Source of the DNA: JAADDV01 sp964582875
GTDB taxonomy: Bacteria; Aquificota; Aquificia; Aquificales; Hydrogenothermaceae
Length of the DNA: 26,653 nt
Reading direction: 5' to 3'
Assembly: GCA_964582875.1 (NCBI GenBank)
Contig: CAZOTZ010000014.1
Location: 1-26,653, forward strand
Of the stretch, positions 15,283 to 22,540 are shown in pieces. The translations under genes were made by a program, and so were the position numbers. A model generated the notes under the pieces. The model worked only from the letters and a program-made list of their open reading frames with translations. It made no database searches and had not been told where the DNA came from. How positions within the stretch are numbered: the first letter of the stretch is position 1; each line of letters opens with the position of its first letter.

Positions 15283-16365
15283 TCACCTGTTTACTGTTAT
15301 TAATTCTAATGGTGTCTTTGTTAAAACTTCACATCTATCTTTTCTTGCTACTACGATGTTTTCTAACCTTACGCCTCCTTTTCCTGGAATGTATATTCCT
15401 GGTTCTATTGTGATAACTGTGTTCTCCTGTAGTATCTCCTCAGAGTTTTTTGAAACCCTTGGAGCTTCATGGATTTCTATTCCTACACCGTGTCCTGTTG
15501 AGTGTATAAAAAACTCCCCATAACCATATTTTTCTATAACTTTTCTTGCTGCTAAATCTACCTCTTTGACTGGCACACCAGCTTTTACCTTCTCTGTTGC
15601 AGTTATATGGGCTTCTTTCACAATGCTATATATTTTTTCAAGTTCAGGGTCTATTTTTCCAATAGCTAAAGTCCTTGTAAAATCTGAACAGTATCCTTTA
15701 TATACCATTCCCATATCTATTAGAAGAAATGTATTGCTTTCAATAGGGGAGTTTGACGTTTCGTAATGGGGGATTGCAGAATTTTTTCCTGAAGCAACTA
15801 TTGCCGGGAAACTTTCCCCTGTTCCCCCTTCTTCAAATATAAAGTTTATTATCATTCTTCTTATATCAAGTTCAGATTTTGCAGATGGTATGTATTCAAC
15901 CACTTTTTGAAAAACTATATCTGTTTTTTCAACAGCTTCTTTTATTATCTGTATTTCTTCTTCAGTCTTTGAAACTCTAAAAGGGGAAAGGAAGTTCTCA
16001 AATCCTACAAGTTTTTCTTTCAGGTTTGTGTTATCTGTAAGTTTCTCATAAAAAGATATTGTGATTTTATCTTTTTCAAAACCTATTTTTTCGCCACCGA
16101 TATCTGTTAGTATTTCTTTTAAGTGTTCTATCTGATTTTTTCCTCCTTCTCCAAGGAGAATGATGTTCCAGTCTTTCAGCTTCTCCTTAGCACCGTAGTA
16201 GTACCTTGAGTCTGTTATGAAAAATTTTTCTTTTTCTGTAAGAATAACAAAGGCATTTGTTGAAGAAAAACAGGATAGGTAAAAAACGTTTGGTTTACTT
16301 GAAAAGAAGAAAGAGGATAATCCTTTCTCTTTTATGTGGTTTTGAATTTGTTTTATCTTAGGCAT
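15283..16365 (-). CDS. M24 family Xaa-Pro peptidase
   Basis: 360-residue cytoplasmic metallopeptidase of the creatinase/aminopeptidase P family that removes N-terminal residues before proline or splits Xaa-Pro dipeptides. The N-terminal half (about 1-130) is the creatinase-like domain. The C-terminal pita-bread fold has all five metal ligands: D217, D228, H292 (STGHGVGIEIHE), E321 (EPGIY) and E335 (RLENIV). Which of PepP or PepQ cannot be settled, but the length is typical of bacterial Xaa-Pro dipeptidase/aminopeptidase. GAGGAAA precedes the ATG. It is the first gene of the long minus-strand run and ends just before the EAL gene. Confidence 0.93.
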   Translation of the reverse strand: MPKIKQIQNHIKEKGLSSFFFSSKPNVFYLSCFSSTNAFVILTEKEKFFITDSRYYYGAKEKLKDWNIILLGEGGKNQIEHLKEILTDIGGEKIGFEKDKITISFYEKLTDNTNLKEKLVGFENFLSPFRVSKTEEEIQIIKEAVEKTDIVFQKVVEYIPSAKSELDIRRMIINFIFEEGGTGESFPAIVASGKNSAIPHYETSNSPIESNTFLLIDMGMVYKGYCSDFTRTLAIGKIDPELEKIYSIVKEAHITATEKVKAGVPVKEVDLAARKVIEKYGYGEFFIHSTGHGVGIEIHEAPRVSKNSEEILQENTVITIEPGIYIPGKGGVRLENIVVARKDRCEVLTKTPLELITVNR

Positions 16366-16389
16366 AGTTTCCTCTTTAGTTATTGCATT

Positions 16390-16418
16390 TTGTGGAGTTA
16401 TATATTATATTCTATAAT
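16390..16418 (+). promoter_or_regulatory. Candidate ferredoxin promoter
   Basis: TTGTGG (16390-16395), a 17-nt spacer and a perfect TATAAT (16413-16418) lie 33 nt before the ferredoxin ATG. The spacer also contains TATAAT on the opposite strand (16409-16404), 39 nt upstream of the M24 peptidase ATG, so divergent promoters appear to overlap face to face. Confidence 0.55.
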
Positions 16419-16451
16419 TAGGTTAGTAAATATTAACTAAGAGGTAGTAAA

Positions 16452-16667
16452 ATGAAAGTAGAGCTTTATATAGAAAAGGATTTCTGCACTTCCTGTGGAG
16501 TCTGTTATGAAACCTACTCTGAGATTTTTGTTGAAGATGTAGATGGAACTTCTACTATAGATGAAAAATTTAGAACAAATGGAAAATTTTCTGTAGAAGG
16601 AGATTTAGCTAAACAGGCCATCAGTGCTGCTGAGGAGTGCCCAGCCGGTGCTATTGTTGTGAGGTAA
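16452..16667 (+). CDS. Ferredoxin, single [4Fe-4S] cluster
   Basis: 71-residue ferredoxin carrying one electron at low potential. Cluster ligands are C12, C15 and C18 in CTSCGVC and C63 in ECPAGAI. The second CxxC set of two-cluster ferredoxins is absent, as in other monocluster thermophile ferredoxins. The acidic composition fits a soluble electron carrier. The ribosome site GAGGT lies about 7 nt before the ATG. The gene is monocistronic: an intrinsic terminator begins inside its stop codon. Redox partners cannot be told from the sequence; in this lineage oxidoreductases of the reductive TCA cycle are obvious candidates. The downstream NapH-type protein is another possible partner. Confidence 0.94.
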   Translation: MKVELYIEKDFCTSCGVCYETYSEIFVEDVDGTSTIDEKFRTNGKFSVEGDLAKQAISAAEECPAGAIVVR

Positions 16668-16700
16668 GGGGTCTTTTTTACCCCTGCCTCTTTTTTTTTT
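16661..16700 (+). terminator. Rho-independent terminator after the ferredoxin gene
   Basis: GAGGTA-A-GGGGT pairs with ACCCC-TGCCTC around a C-plus-T6 loop (about 11 bp with one G-U pair and one bulged A). Ten T residues follow at 16691-16700. The left arm starts at the last codons of the ferredoxin gene and contains its TAA stop. It is the only textbook intrinsic terminator I find in the window. Confidence 0.92.
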
Positions 16701-16739
16701 AAATATAATAGCAAAAAATAAAGCTCAGGAGGGTACTGT

Positions 16740-17513
16740 TTGTTTTCCTATAAAAAATTCAAGATATGGAGAAATATTTCGTATATATTTTTTATTTTGC
16801 TTTTGATTGTTATTCCCACTTTCCATATTGTAAAAATGGATATAGCCCATAATGAGTCATGGCTTTTTGGTCATTCTATTCATCTTTCTGGAGCTTTTAA
16901 ACCAATCGTTGCTGTTATAGGTTTGATTGCTATTTTTATTATTATTGCAAACCTTGTATCAGGAAGGGTTTTTTGTGGATGGATTTGTCCTGGAGGTTTT
17001 GTTGCCCAGATACAGGAACATTTTAAGAAAATGACTAAGAATAAACCTGTTCTTTATTACTTTATTTCTTTAACTACTGCTATCTTATTTTCGCTTCTTT
17101 TCTTTAATTGGATTACCGATTTAAGGGTATTTGTCCATCCTACAAATCCTGCATTTTTACCTTTATGGGGAGCTTTTGTTGTTATAACAGGGTTTTTCTT
17201 TTTTGAGGTTTTTATTGCTGATAAATGGTGTAGGGTTTACTGTCCAACAGGAATTTACCATAAAATAACTCCTTTTAACCATATTTTAAAACCTACACTT
17301 GTAAATAAAGAGGAGTGTACCGACTGCAAAGCCTGTATAAAATCATGTCCAATGGGACTTGACCCAAGGAAAATGGCTTTTGTTAATGATTTTGATAGGG
17401 GAATTCAAGCCTGTATACTTTGTGGTGAATGTGTTGATGCATGCTCATCTGTAAATAAGGAAACTGGAGGAAACATAAAGTTTGTTAAAGATATAAAAAA
17501 GTACTCAGTTTAG
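16740..17513 (+). CDS. NapH-type membrane [4Fe-4S] protein
   Basis: 257-residue membrane iron-sulfur protein of the NapH/MauN/CcoG-like family, which passes electrons between quinol and periplasmic or cytoplasmic partners. Four hydrophobic segments lie at about 13-31, 55-75, 105-122 and 142-160. Twin CxxxCP motifs follow TM2 and TM4: C79-GWI-C83-P and C164-RVY-C168-P. A C-terminal pair of cluster motifs uses C193, C196, C199, C203 and C225, C228, C231, C235. The Ig-like tail of CcoG is absent. Start: TTG at 16740, six bases after AGGAGGG. TATAAT at 16704-16709, right after the preceding terminator, is a candidate -10. No napG or other partner is adjacent, so the pathway is open. Confidence 0.88.
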   Translation: MFSYKKFKIWRNISYIFFILLLIVIPTFHIVKMDIAHNESWLFGHSIHLSGAFKPIVAVIGLIAIFIIIANLVSGRVFCGWICPGGFVAQIQEHFKKMTKNKPVLYYFISLTTAILFSLLFFNWITDLRVFVHPTNPAFLPLWGAFVVITGFFFFEVFIADKWCRVYCPTGIYHKITPFNHILKPTLVNKEECTDCKACIKSCPMGLDPRKMAFVNDFDRGIQACILCGECVDACSSVNKETGGNIKFVKDIKKYSV

Positions 17514-17800
17514 ATTTTTTTGTAGGTTTTTTCTATATACTCTTTTAACTCTTTTCTTTTGTCTGTTACCACGAAAACTTCCTGAACAGTTGAACCTTTT
17601 TTTAGAAGAAGTTTTGCTCCTGCATTTGTATCGTACTGGTAGGTTAGCCTTACTATACCTGGTTGTCCTTTTGGGGTTGTTTTTATCCTGCCAGGGATAA
17701 TAGACTCTACTAATCCTTTTTTAACTAAATCTTCAAGGAGTTTTTCCCCGTCTTCTATTATGTGGTGTTCTTTTTTTATACCTTTTTTTCTGTACTTCAT
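17510..17800 (-). CDS. DUF2103 domain protein
   Basis: 96-residue protein matching the DUF2103 family: HHIIEDGEKLLEDLVKKG, then VESIIPGRIKTTPKGQPG and a C-terminal beta-alpha segment VQEVFVVTDKRKELKEYI. The family is described as predicted metal-binding, but this copy has no cysteine and only two adjacent histidines, so metal binding is not evident. There is no good ribosome site before the ATG; instead a 9-bp hairpin lies directly between it and the transaldolase stop. Last gene of the leuA operon. Its stop overlaps the convergent NapH-type gene by 4 nt. Confidence 0.82.
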   Translation of the reverse strand: MKYRKKGIKKEHHIIEDGEKLLEDLVKKGLVESIIPGRIKTTPKGQPGIVRLTYQYDTNAGAKLLLKKGSTVQEVFVVTDKRKELKEYIEKTYKKI

Positions 17801-17808
17801 AGCTGGAG

Positions 17809-17829
17809 AAAGGGGATAAAATCCCCTTT
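17809..17829 (-). promoter_or_regulatory. Hairpin between transaldolase and DUF2103
   Basis: AAAGGGGAT and ATCCCCTTT form a perfect 9-bp stem with a 3-nt loop, overlapping the transaldolase stop and ending 8 nt before the DUF2103 ATG. No U-run follows in the direction of the operon, so it is not an intrinsic terminator. The only purine-rich SD-like sequence upstream (AGGGGA) is locked in the stem and lies too far away. It may be an mRNA-processing or translational control element. Confidence 0.55.
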
Positions 17830-18484
17830 AAAAAGGTTTTTCAGGAACTGATTCCCAGTCTTTTAGAAATCTTTCAAGACCAATATCTGTTAATGGGTGT
17901 TTTATAAGCTGGGCTATGACTTTATAAGGGATTGTTGCTATATGTGCTCCTATAATGGCAGCCTCTACAACATGGATAGGATTTCTAACAGATGCTACTA
18001 TTATCTCTGAATTAAAACCATAGTTGTCTATTATAGTTTTTATATCTGATATTAGTTCCATACCTGTATGGCTTATATCATCAAGTCTTCCTACAAACGG
18101 TGATATGTATGAAGCTCCTGCTTTCATTGCAAGTAAAGCCTGAGAAGGGGAGAAAATAAGTGTAACATTTGTTTTTATTCCATTATCTTCAAGGTACTTT
18201 ACAGCCTTTAGCCCATCTATAGTTGCAGGAACTTTTATAACCACATTGTCTCCAAGTTTTGCAAGGATTTCAGCTTCCCTTAGAATTCCTTCGTAATCTG
18301 TGCTTGCAACCTCTAACGATACAGGCTTGTCTGGAATTTCAGAAAGGATTTCTTTTACTACATCCATAAACGGTTTTCCTGTTTTGGCAATAAGTGTTGG
18401 GTTTGTTGTAACACCATCAAGAATTCTAAGGTCATTTGCCGCTTTAATTTCGTTAATATCAGCGGTATCAATAAAAAATTTCAT
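17828..18484 (-). CDS. Transaldolase, short type (TalC/MipB-like)
   Basis: 218-residue (beta/alpha)8 aldolase that moves dihydroxyacetone units in the non-oxidative pentose phosphate pathway. The Schiff-base lysine is K84 in VVIKVPAT. Short members are either transaldolases or fructose-6-phosphate aldolases. Here the position that is Gln in E. coli FsaA (FAQVMA) is E58 (SLEVAS), and the FsaA tyrosine in APYVNR is F130 (SPFVGR). Both point to true transaldolase. The ATG follows the M23 peptidase TAA directly; its ribosome site GGAGGT is encoded by the last Gly-Gly codons of that gene, so the two are tightly coupled. Confidence 0.93.
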   Translation of the reverse strand: MKFFIDTADINEIKAANDLRILDGVTTNPTLIAKTGKPFMDVVKEILSEIPDKPVSLEVASTDYEGILREAEILAKLGDNVVIKVPATIDGLKAVKYLEDNGIKTNVTLIFSPSQALLAMKAGASYISPFVGRLDDISHTGMELISDIKTIIDNYGFNSEIIVASVRNPIHVVEAAIIGAHIATIPYKVIAQLIKHPLTDIGLERFLKDWESVPEKPF

Positions 18485-19822
18485 TTACTTACCTCCATAC
18501 AGATTTTTTAGCCTGTTGTATATATTGAGAAATCTTGTTTTTAACCATGTTCTATCAAGCCATTCTAAAGGTGTTACTTCAAGTCCCTGGACGAGAACAC
18601 CAAAATGTAAATGGTCACCTACAGCAAGACCTGTTGTATCTGTAATTCCTATTATCTGACCTTTTTTAACCATATCTCCTTTTTTTACATTAAAATCAGC
18701 AAGGTGGGAGTATAGGGTGAATATTCCCATACCATGTTCAATAATAATTGTGTTTCCATATATACCTAAAAATCCTGTATACACAACTTTTCCTGTTTCT
18801 GCAGCCTGAACAGGTGCATTCCTGAATGATGCGAAATCCATACCTTTGTGAACAGCATCAGCTCCTTCTATTATATGTCCTTTGTACCTGTACTTTCTGT
18901 AATCAGCAAAATCTCCAAGTTTTTTTGAACCTTTTAGCTGGATAAATTTTCCAGTAAAAAGAGGTCTATTTATAGAAAACTGCTTTGTTACACGATGGAT
19001 TACATCTTCATTTCTTTTTCTTATATCAACGTTTACGTATTTAAACAGAAGTACAGGGTCGTCAATATTTTTATCGGAAAGGGGTCGTACCTTTGTCTCT
19101 ATAAACTCATCTGTTACGTTAATGACGGATTTTTTGTATCTTATCCTTATAAATCTGTACTTTATAAATTTTGTTGCTACATTTCCGGCTCTGTCTTTTA
19201 CATAAAGAACTATAGGCTTTTTAGTTAACCAGTAGTAAGGGTATGCAAATGTACACCCGTATATTTTTGGGTTGTTTACAATGTTATTAAAGCAACTGTA
19301 GAAACGGTTTCCCACTTTTACCTGTGCAGAATCAACGTCATCGGAGTAAGCTTTGAATAAAACAAATCCTGCTCCACCGTTTCTAACATCTGGTGGTCTT
19401 GCTATAAGGATAAATTTAGGAGGTGTAAAATCTATTTTTACATTGTACTGGAGCTCAGTAGTGTTATGTAGGTATGAGCTGTCTTTTGCTATAAACAAAA
19501 GGGTTGCAGTTCCATTTTTTAGTCCGTAATTCAGTACATTGATGTTTAACTCATACTCTTTTTCCTTCAGTTTGAATGGGAAGTTTTTATCTTCAAGTAA
19601 AGGTATCTTTTTGTTTCCCTGTAGTAGATAAACGTAAACTTCTTTTAAGCCTGGTTTATCGTCATAGACTTTAAACTTTATCTTTGTCTGGGAGCCTATT
19701 TCCATAGGCTCCTTTTCAAAACTAAAAACCGGCTTTTTAAAATCTATAAATCCTTTCAGATACCCGTATCCACCTAAAATAAGAAAAATTCCAGCAAAGA
19801 AAATAAAAGCTTTCCCTTTCAA
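18485..19822 (-). CDS. M23 family peptidoglycan endopeptidase
   Basis: 445-residue membrane-anchored cell-wall hydrolase. A single N-terminal hydrophobic segment (about 5-20) anchors it, followed by a long beta-rich region (about 30-300) and a C-terminal LytM/M23 domain. Zinc ligands are H325 and D329 in HKGMD and H406 in HLH; H373 in YSHL is the catalytic histidine. The site is complete, so it is likely active on peptide cross-bridges rather than a degenerate activator. Two Cys (C177, C190) in the beta-rich part could pair in the periplasm. Start: TTG at 19822, five bases after GGAGG. It begins 12 nt after leuA and is followed without a gap by transaldolase. Confidence 0.92.
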   Translation of the reverse strand: MKGKAFIFFAGIFLILGGYGYLKGFIDFKKPVFSFEKEPMEIGSQTKIKFKVYDDKPGLKEVYVYLLQGNKKIPLLEDKNFPFKLKEKEYELNINVLNYGLKNGTATLLFIAKDSSYLHNTTELQYNVKIDFTPPKFILIARPPDVRNGGAGFVLFKAYSDDVDSAQVKVGNRFYSCFNNIVNNPKIYGCTFAYPYYWLTKKPIVLYVKDRAGNVATKFIKYRFIRIRYKKSVINVTDEFIETKVRPLSDKNIDDPVLLFKYVNVDIRKRNEDVIHRVTKQFSINRPLFTGKFIQLKGSKKLGDFADYRKYRYKGHIIEGADAVHKGMDFASFRNAPVQAAETGKVVYTGFLGIYGNTIIIEHGMGIFTLYSHLADFNVKKGDMVKKGQIIGITDTTGLAVGDHLHFGVLVQGLEVTPLEWLDRTWLKTRFLNIYNRLKNLYGGK

Positions 19823-19834
19823 TCAAACCTCCTC

Positions 19835-21385
19835 TTATATACCACCAGAAACTCTATTTTCAATAAAAGTTTTTCTTGCTATGTATCTGTTGTAAGCATC
19901 AAGGTAAGCTTTTACAGAAGCTTCTATTATATCTGTTGAGGTTCCTTTTCCTGAAGTCGTCGTTCCATCAAACTCAACCATCACCCTAACTTCTCCCATA
20001 GCATCCTTACCAGCACTCAAGGAACGTATTGTGTAATCTTTTAATCTTCCTGTTATTCCAAGGGCTTTTTCAAGGGCTTTTAAAGCACTGTCTATAGGTC
20101 CATCTCCATGGGAGGTTGCTGTTATTTCCTTTCCATCTTTTATTATTTTTACAGTAGAAGAAGGTATTGCACTGTTTCCACTTAGTATATGGAAGTAAAC
20201 AAGTTTGACTTCTTCGTATTTTTTAAATAACTCTTCAAAAAGGAGAGCTTCTATATCTTCATCAAAGACTTCTTTCTTTTTGTCTGCAAGGGTTTTGAAC
20301 TTTATAAAAAGTCTGTCTATTTCATCCTCAGAGAGGTTTTTGTATCCAAGTTCTTCAAGTCTTGTTTTAAATGCATGTCTTCCAGAGTGTTTCCCAAGTA
20401 CTATTTTAGATGCTGGTACTCCTACATCTTCAGCTCTCATGATTTCGTACGTTTCTCTGTGGGCAAGTAAACCATGCTGGTGTATTCCTGCTTCATGGGC
20501 AAATGCGTTATCTCCAACTATAGCTTTATTTGGTTGAACAAAACTTCCTGTTATTCTACAAAGGAGTCTGCTTGATTTATAAATCTCTTTTGTGTTGATT
20601 TCTGTATAAACATCTTTAAAGTAGTCGTGTCTTACCTTTATGGACATAACAACTTCTTCAAGGGCTGCATTTCCTGCCCTTTCCCCTATACCGTTTATAG
20701 TCACATGTGCCTGTCTTGCTCCGTTTTTTATTGCAGATAAGGAGTTTGCAACTGCAAGACCAAGGTCATTATGGCAGTGTACGCTTATAACAGCTTTATC
20801 TATGTTAGGAACGTTATTTTTTATATCTGCTATGAGTTTTCCAAATTCTTCAGGCATAGCATAACCTACTGTGTCAGGGACGTTTATAGTTTTTGCCCCT
20901 GCCTCTATTACAGCTTCAAAAACCTTGAAAAGGAAATCTCTTTCTGAACGAAACGCATCTTCTGCTGAAAACTCAACGTCATCTGTGAAGTTCCTTGCAA
21001 ATTTAACAGCTTTTACAGCTCTTTCTAATACCTGCTCTGGTGTCATTTTAAGTTTGTATTCCATATGAATAGGAGATGTTGCTATAAACGTGTGAATTCT
21101 TTTCCTCTCTGCAGGTGCTAAAGCTTCCCCTGCTTTTTCAATATCAGACTCAAGGGCTCTTGCAAGGGAGCAGACAGTACAGTTTCTTACAGCTTCTGCT
21201 ACTGCATTAACAGCTTCAAAATCCCCAGGTGATGCAGCAGCAAATCCAGCTTCTATAACATCAACATTGAGTTTTTCAAGCTGTTTAGCCATTGTCACCT
21301 TTTCTTCAACAGTCATAGAAAAACCAGGAGCCTGTTCGCCATCTCTCAAAGTTGTATCAAAAATAATGATTTTCTCCTTTTTCAT
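19835..21385 (-). CDS. leuA: 2-Isopropylmalate synthase LeuA
   Basis: 516-residue enzyme condensing 2-oxoisovalerate with acetyl-CoA, the committed step of leucine synthesis. The TIM barrel begins IIIFDTTLRDGEQAPG with R14 and D15; metal ligands are D15, H203 and H205 (SVHCHNDLG), with N239 in NGIGERAGN. The C-terminal part (about 380-516) is the leucine-binding regulatory domain, containing SHGDGPIDSALKAL and TTSGKGTSTDIIEASVKAYLDAYN. Start: ATG at 21385 with AAGGAG nine bases before; the frame stays open to 21448 but the extra residues are not family-like. It heads an operon with M23, transaldolase and DUF2103. A dyad covers its leader. Confidence 0.96.
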   Translation of the reverse strand: MKKEKIIIFDTTLRDGEQAPGFSMTVEEKVTMAKQLEKLNVDVIEAGFAAASPGDFEAVNAVAEAVRNCTVCSLARALESDIEKAGEALAPAERKRIHTFIATSPIHMEYKLKMTPEQVLERAVKAVKFARNFTDDVEFSAEDAFRSERDFLFKVFEAVIEAGAKTINVPDTVGYAMPEEFGKLIADIKNNVPNIDKAVISVHCHNDLGLAVANSLSAIKNGARQAHVTINGIGERAGNAALEEVVMSIKVRHDYFKDVYTEINTKEIYKSSRLLCRITGSFVQPNKAIVGDNAFAHEAGIHQHGLLAHRETYEIMRAEDVGVPASKIVLGKHSGRHAFKTRLEELGYKNLSEDEIDRLFIKFKTLADKKKEVFDEDIEALLFEELFKKYEEVKLVYFHILSGNSAIPSSTVKIIKDGKEITATSHGDGPIDSALKALEKALGITGRLKDYTIRSLSAGKDAMGEVRVMVEFDGTTTSGKGTSTDIIEASVKAYLDAYNRYIARKTFIENRVSGGI

Positions 21386-21395
21386 ACTGGACTCC

Positions 21396-21418
21396 TTATT
21401 GGTAATGATTACTGATAA
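21396..21418 (-). promoter_or_regulatory. 23-bp interrupted dyad in the leuA leader
   Basis: On the minus strand TTAT-ca-GTAAT-c-ATTAC-ca-ATAA: nine of eleven positions of each arm are complementary about a central base. The inner 11 bp (21402-21412) are a perfect palindrome. It ends over the first bases of the leuA ribosome site. The one-base centre favours a protein-binding operator over an RNA hairpin. It partly resembles a Fur-type box, but no regulator can be named. Confidence 0.45.
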
Positions 21419-21503
21419 CAACTTAAGTTCAAATTCACCTAAAGTCAATAATTTATTTTACAATATTATGATTTCGATTATTAAAAGTATCTGGGGGTTT
21501 GAA

Positions 21504-22490
21504 ATGGGATATATACTTCTTACTGGAGCTGCTGGTTTTATAGGATGGAAAACAGCTGAACTCCTTTTAAAAGAAGGGGTTAATGTTATAGGTGTAGACA
21601 ATATGAACAGGTATTACGATGTAAAACTGAAAGAATGGAGGAAAAGTCAACTTGAAAAGTATCCAAACTTTAAGTTTTTTGATGTTGATATAGAAAATTT
21701 AGGGGCTTTGAAAGTTATATTTGATATGTTTGATATTGATTCGGTTATAAATCTTGCTGCAAGAGCTGGTGTAAGGTACTCAATGGAAAATCCCCATGTT
21801 TACCTTACAACCAATGCCCATGGTACTTTGAATCTACTTGAACTTATGAAAGACAAAGGAATAAAAAAGATGGTTCTTGCATCAACTTCTTCTCTTTATG
21901 CTGGACAACCTATGCCTTTTAAAGAGACTCTACCGGTAAATACACCTATTTCCCCTTATGCTGCCTCAAAAAAAGCAGCTGAAGTTATGGCTTATTCTTA
22001 TCACCATCTTTACGGTATTGATGTTTCAGTGGTTCGTTATTTCACTGTTTATGGACCAGCAGGAAGACCTGATATGAGTATATTTAGATTTATAAAGTGG
22101 ATAGATGAGGGAACACCTATAAAACTTTTTGGTGACGGTTCCCAATCAAGGGATTTTACTTATGTTGATGATATAGCAAAAGGAACTATAAAAGCTTTAA
22201 AACCTGTTGGATACGAGATTATAAACTTAGGTGGCGGGAGAAACCCTATATCTTTAAAACAGATAATAGAAAAAATTGAAAATCTTTTAGGTAAAAAAGC
22301 TAATATTGAGTATCTTCCTTTCCACAAAGCTGATATGAAAGAAACATGGGCAGATATAGAAAAGGCAGGTGAGCTTCTTGGCTGGAAACCAGAAGTTGAT
22401 ATAGATGAAGGACTTAAAAGAACTGTTGAGTGGTATTTAGAAAATAAAGACTGGCTTAAAGATGTTTCTGTAGAAGAAGGTCTTGGTTAA
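21504..22490 (+). CDS. NAD-dependent nucleotide-sugar epimerase/dehydratase
   Basis: 328-residue extended short-chain dehydrogenase acting on UDP-sugars. The NAD-binding G8-AA-G11-FI-G14 is at the start, then DNMNRYYD, the NLAARAGVRYS motif, the catalytic STSSLY (127-132) and Y152-AAS-K156, and GDGSQSRDFTYVDDIA. The DNMNDYYD-type and AGVRYS motifs are those of UDP-glucuronate 4-epimerase-like enzymes, so that is the best guess; UDP-glucose 4-epimerase is less likely. It probably supplies sugars for surface polysaccharide. Start: ATG at 21504 behind GGGGGT; the frame runs upstream into leuA antisense. It leads a plus-strand run into rph and purA. Confidence 0.9.
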   Translation: MGYILLTGAAGFIGWKTAELLLKEGVNVIGVDNMNRYYDVKLKEWRKSQLEKYPNFKFFDVDIENLGALKVIFDMFDIDSVINLAARAGVRYSMENPHVYLTTNAHGTLNLLELMKDKGIKKMVLASTSSLYAGQPMPFKETLPVNTPISPYAASKKAAEVMAYSYHHLYGIDVSVVRYFTVYGPAGRPDMSIFRFIKWIDEGTPIKLFGDGSQSRDFTYVDDIAKGTIKALKPVGYEIINLGGGRNPISLKQIIEKIENLLGKKANIEYLPFHKADMKETWADIEKAGELLGWKPEVDIDEGLKRTVEWYLENKDWLKDVSVEEGLG

Positions 22491-22540
22491 TCTGTGTTAA
22501 AATTTTTGTTTGTTTTCACCAAAAATTCAGGAGGATTTAA

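Noticed and set aside
21267..21503. Upstream extension of the epimerase into leuA antisense
   Set aside because: The Rossmann motif begins at the ATG at 21504, which has a ribosome site; the upstream part is a shadow of leuA.
22499..22528. AT-rich inverted repeat (AATTTTTG / CAAAAATT) as a terminator before rph
   Set aside because: Stem is only A-T pairs plus one G-C, the loop is long and no U-run follows; it leads straight into the rph ribosome site.
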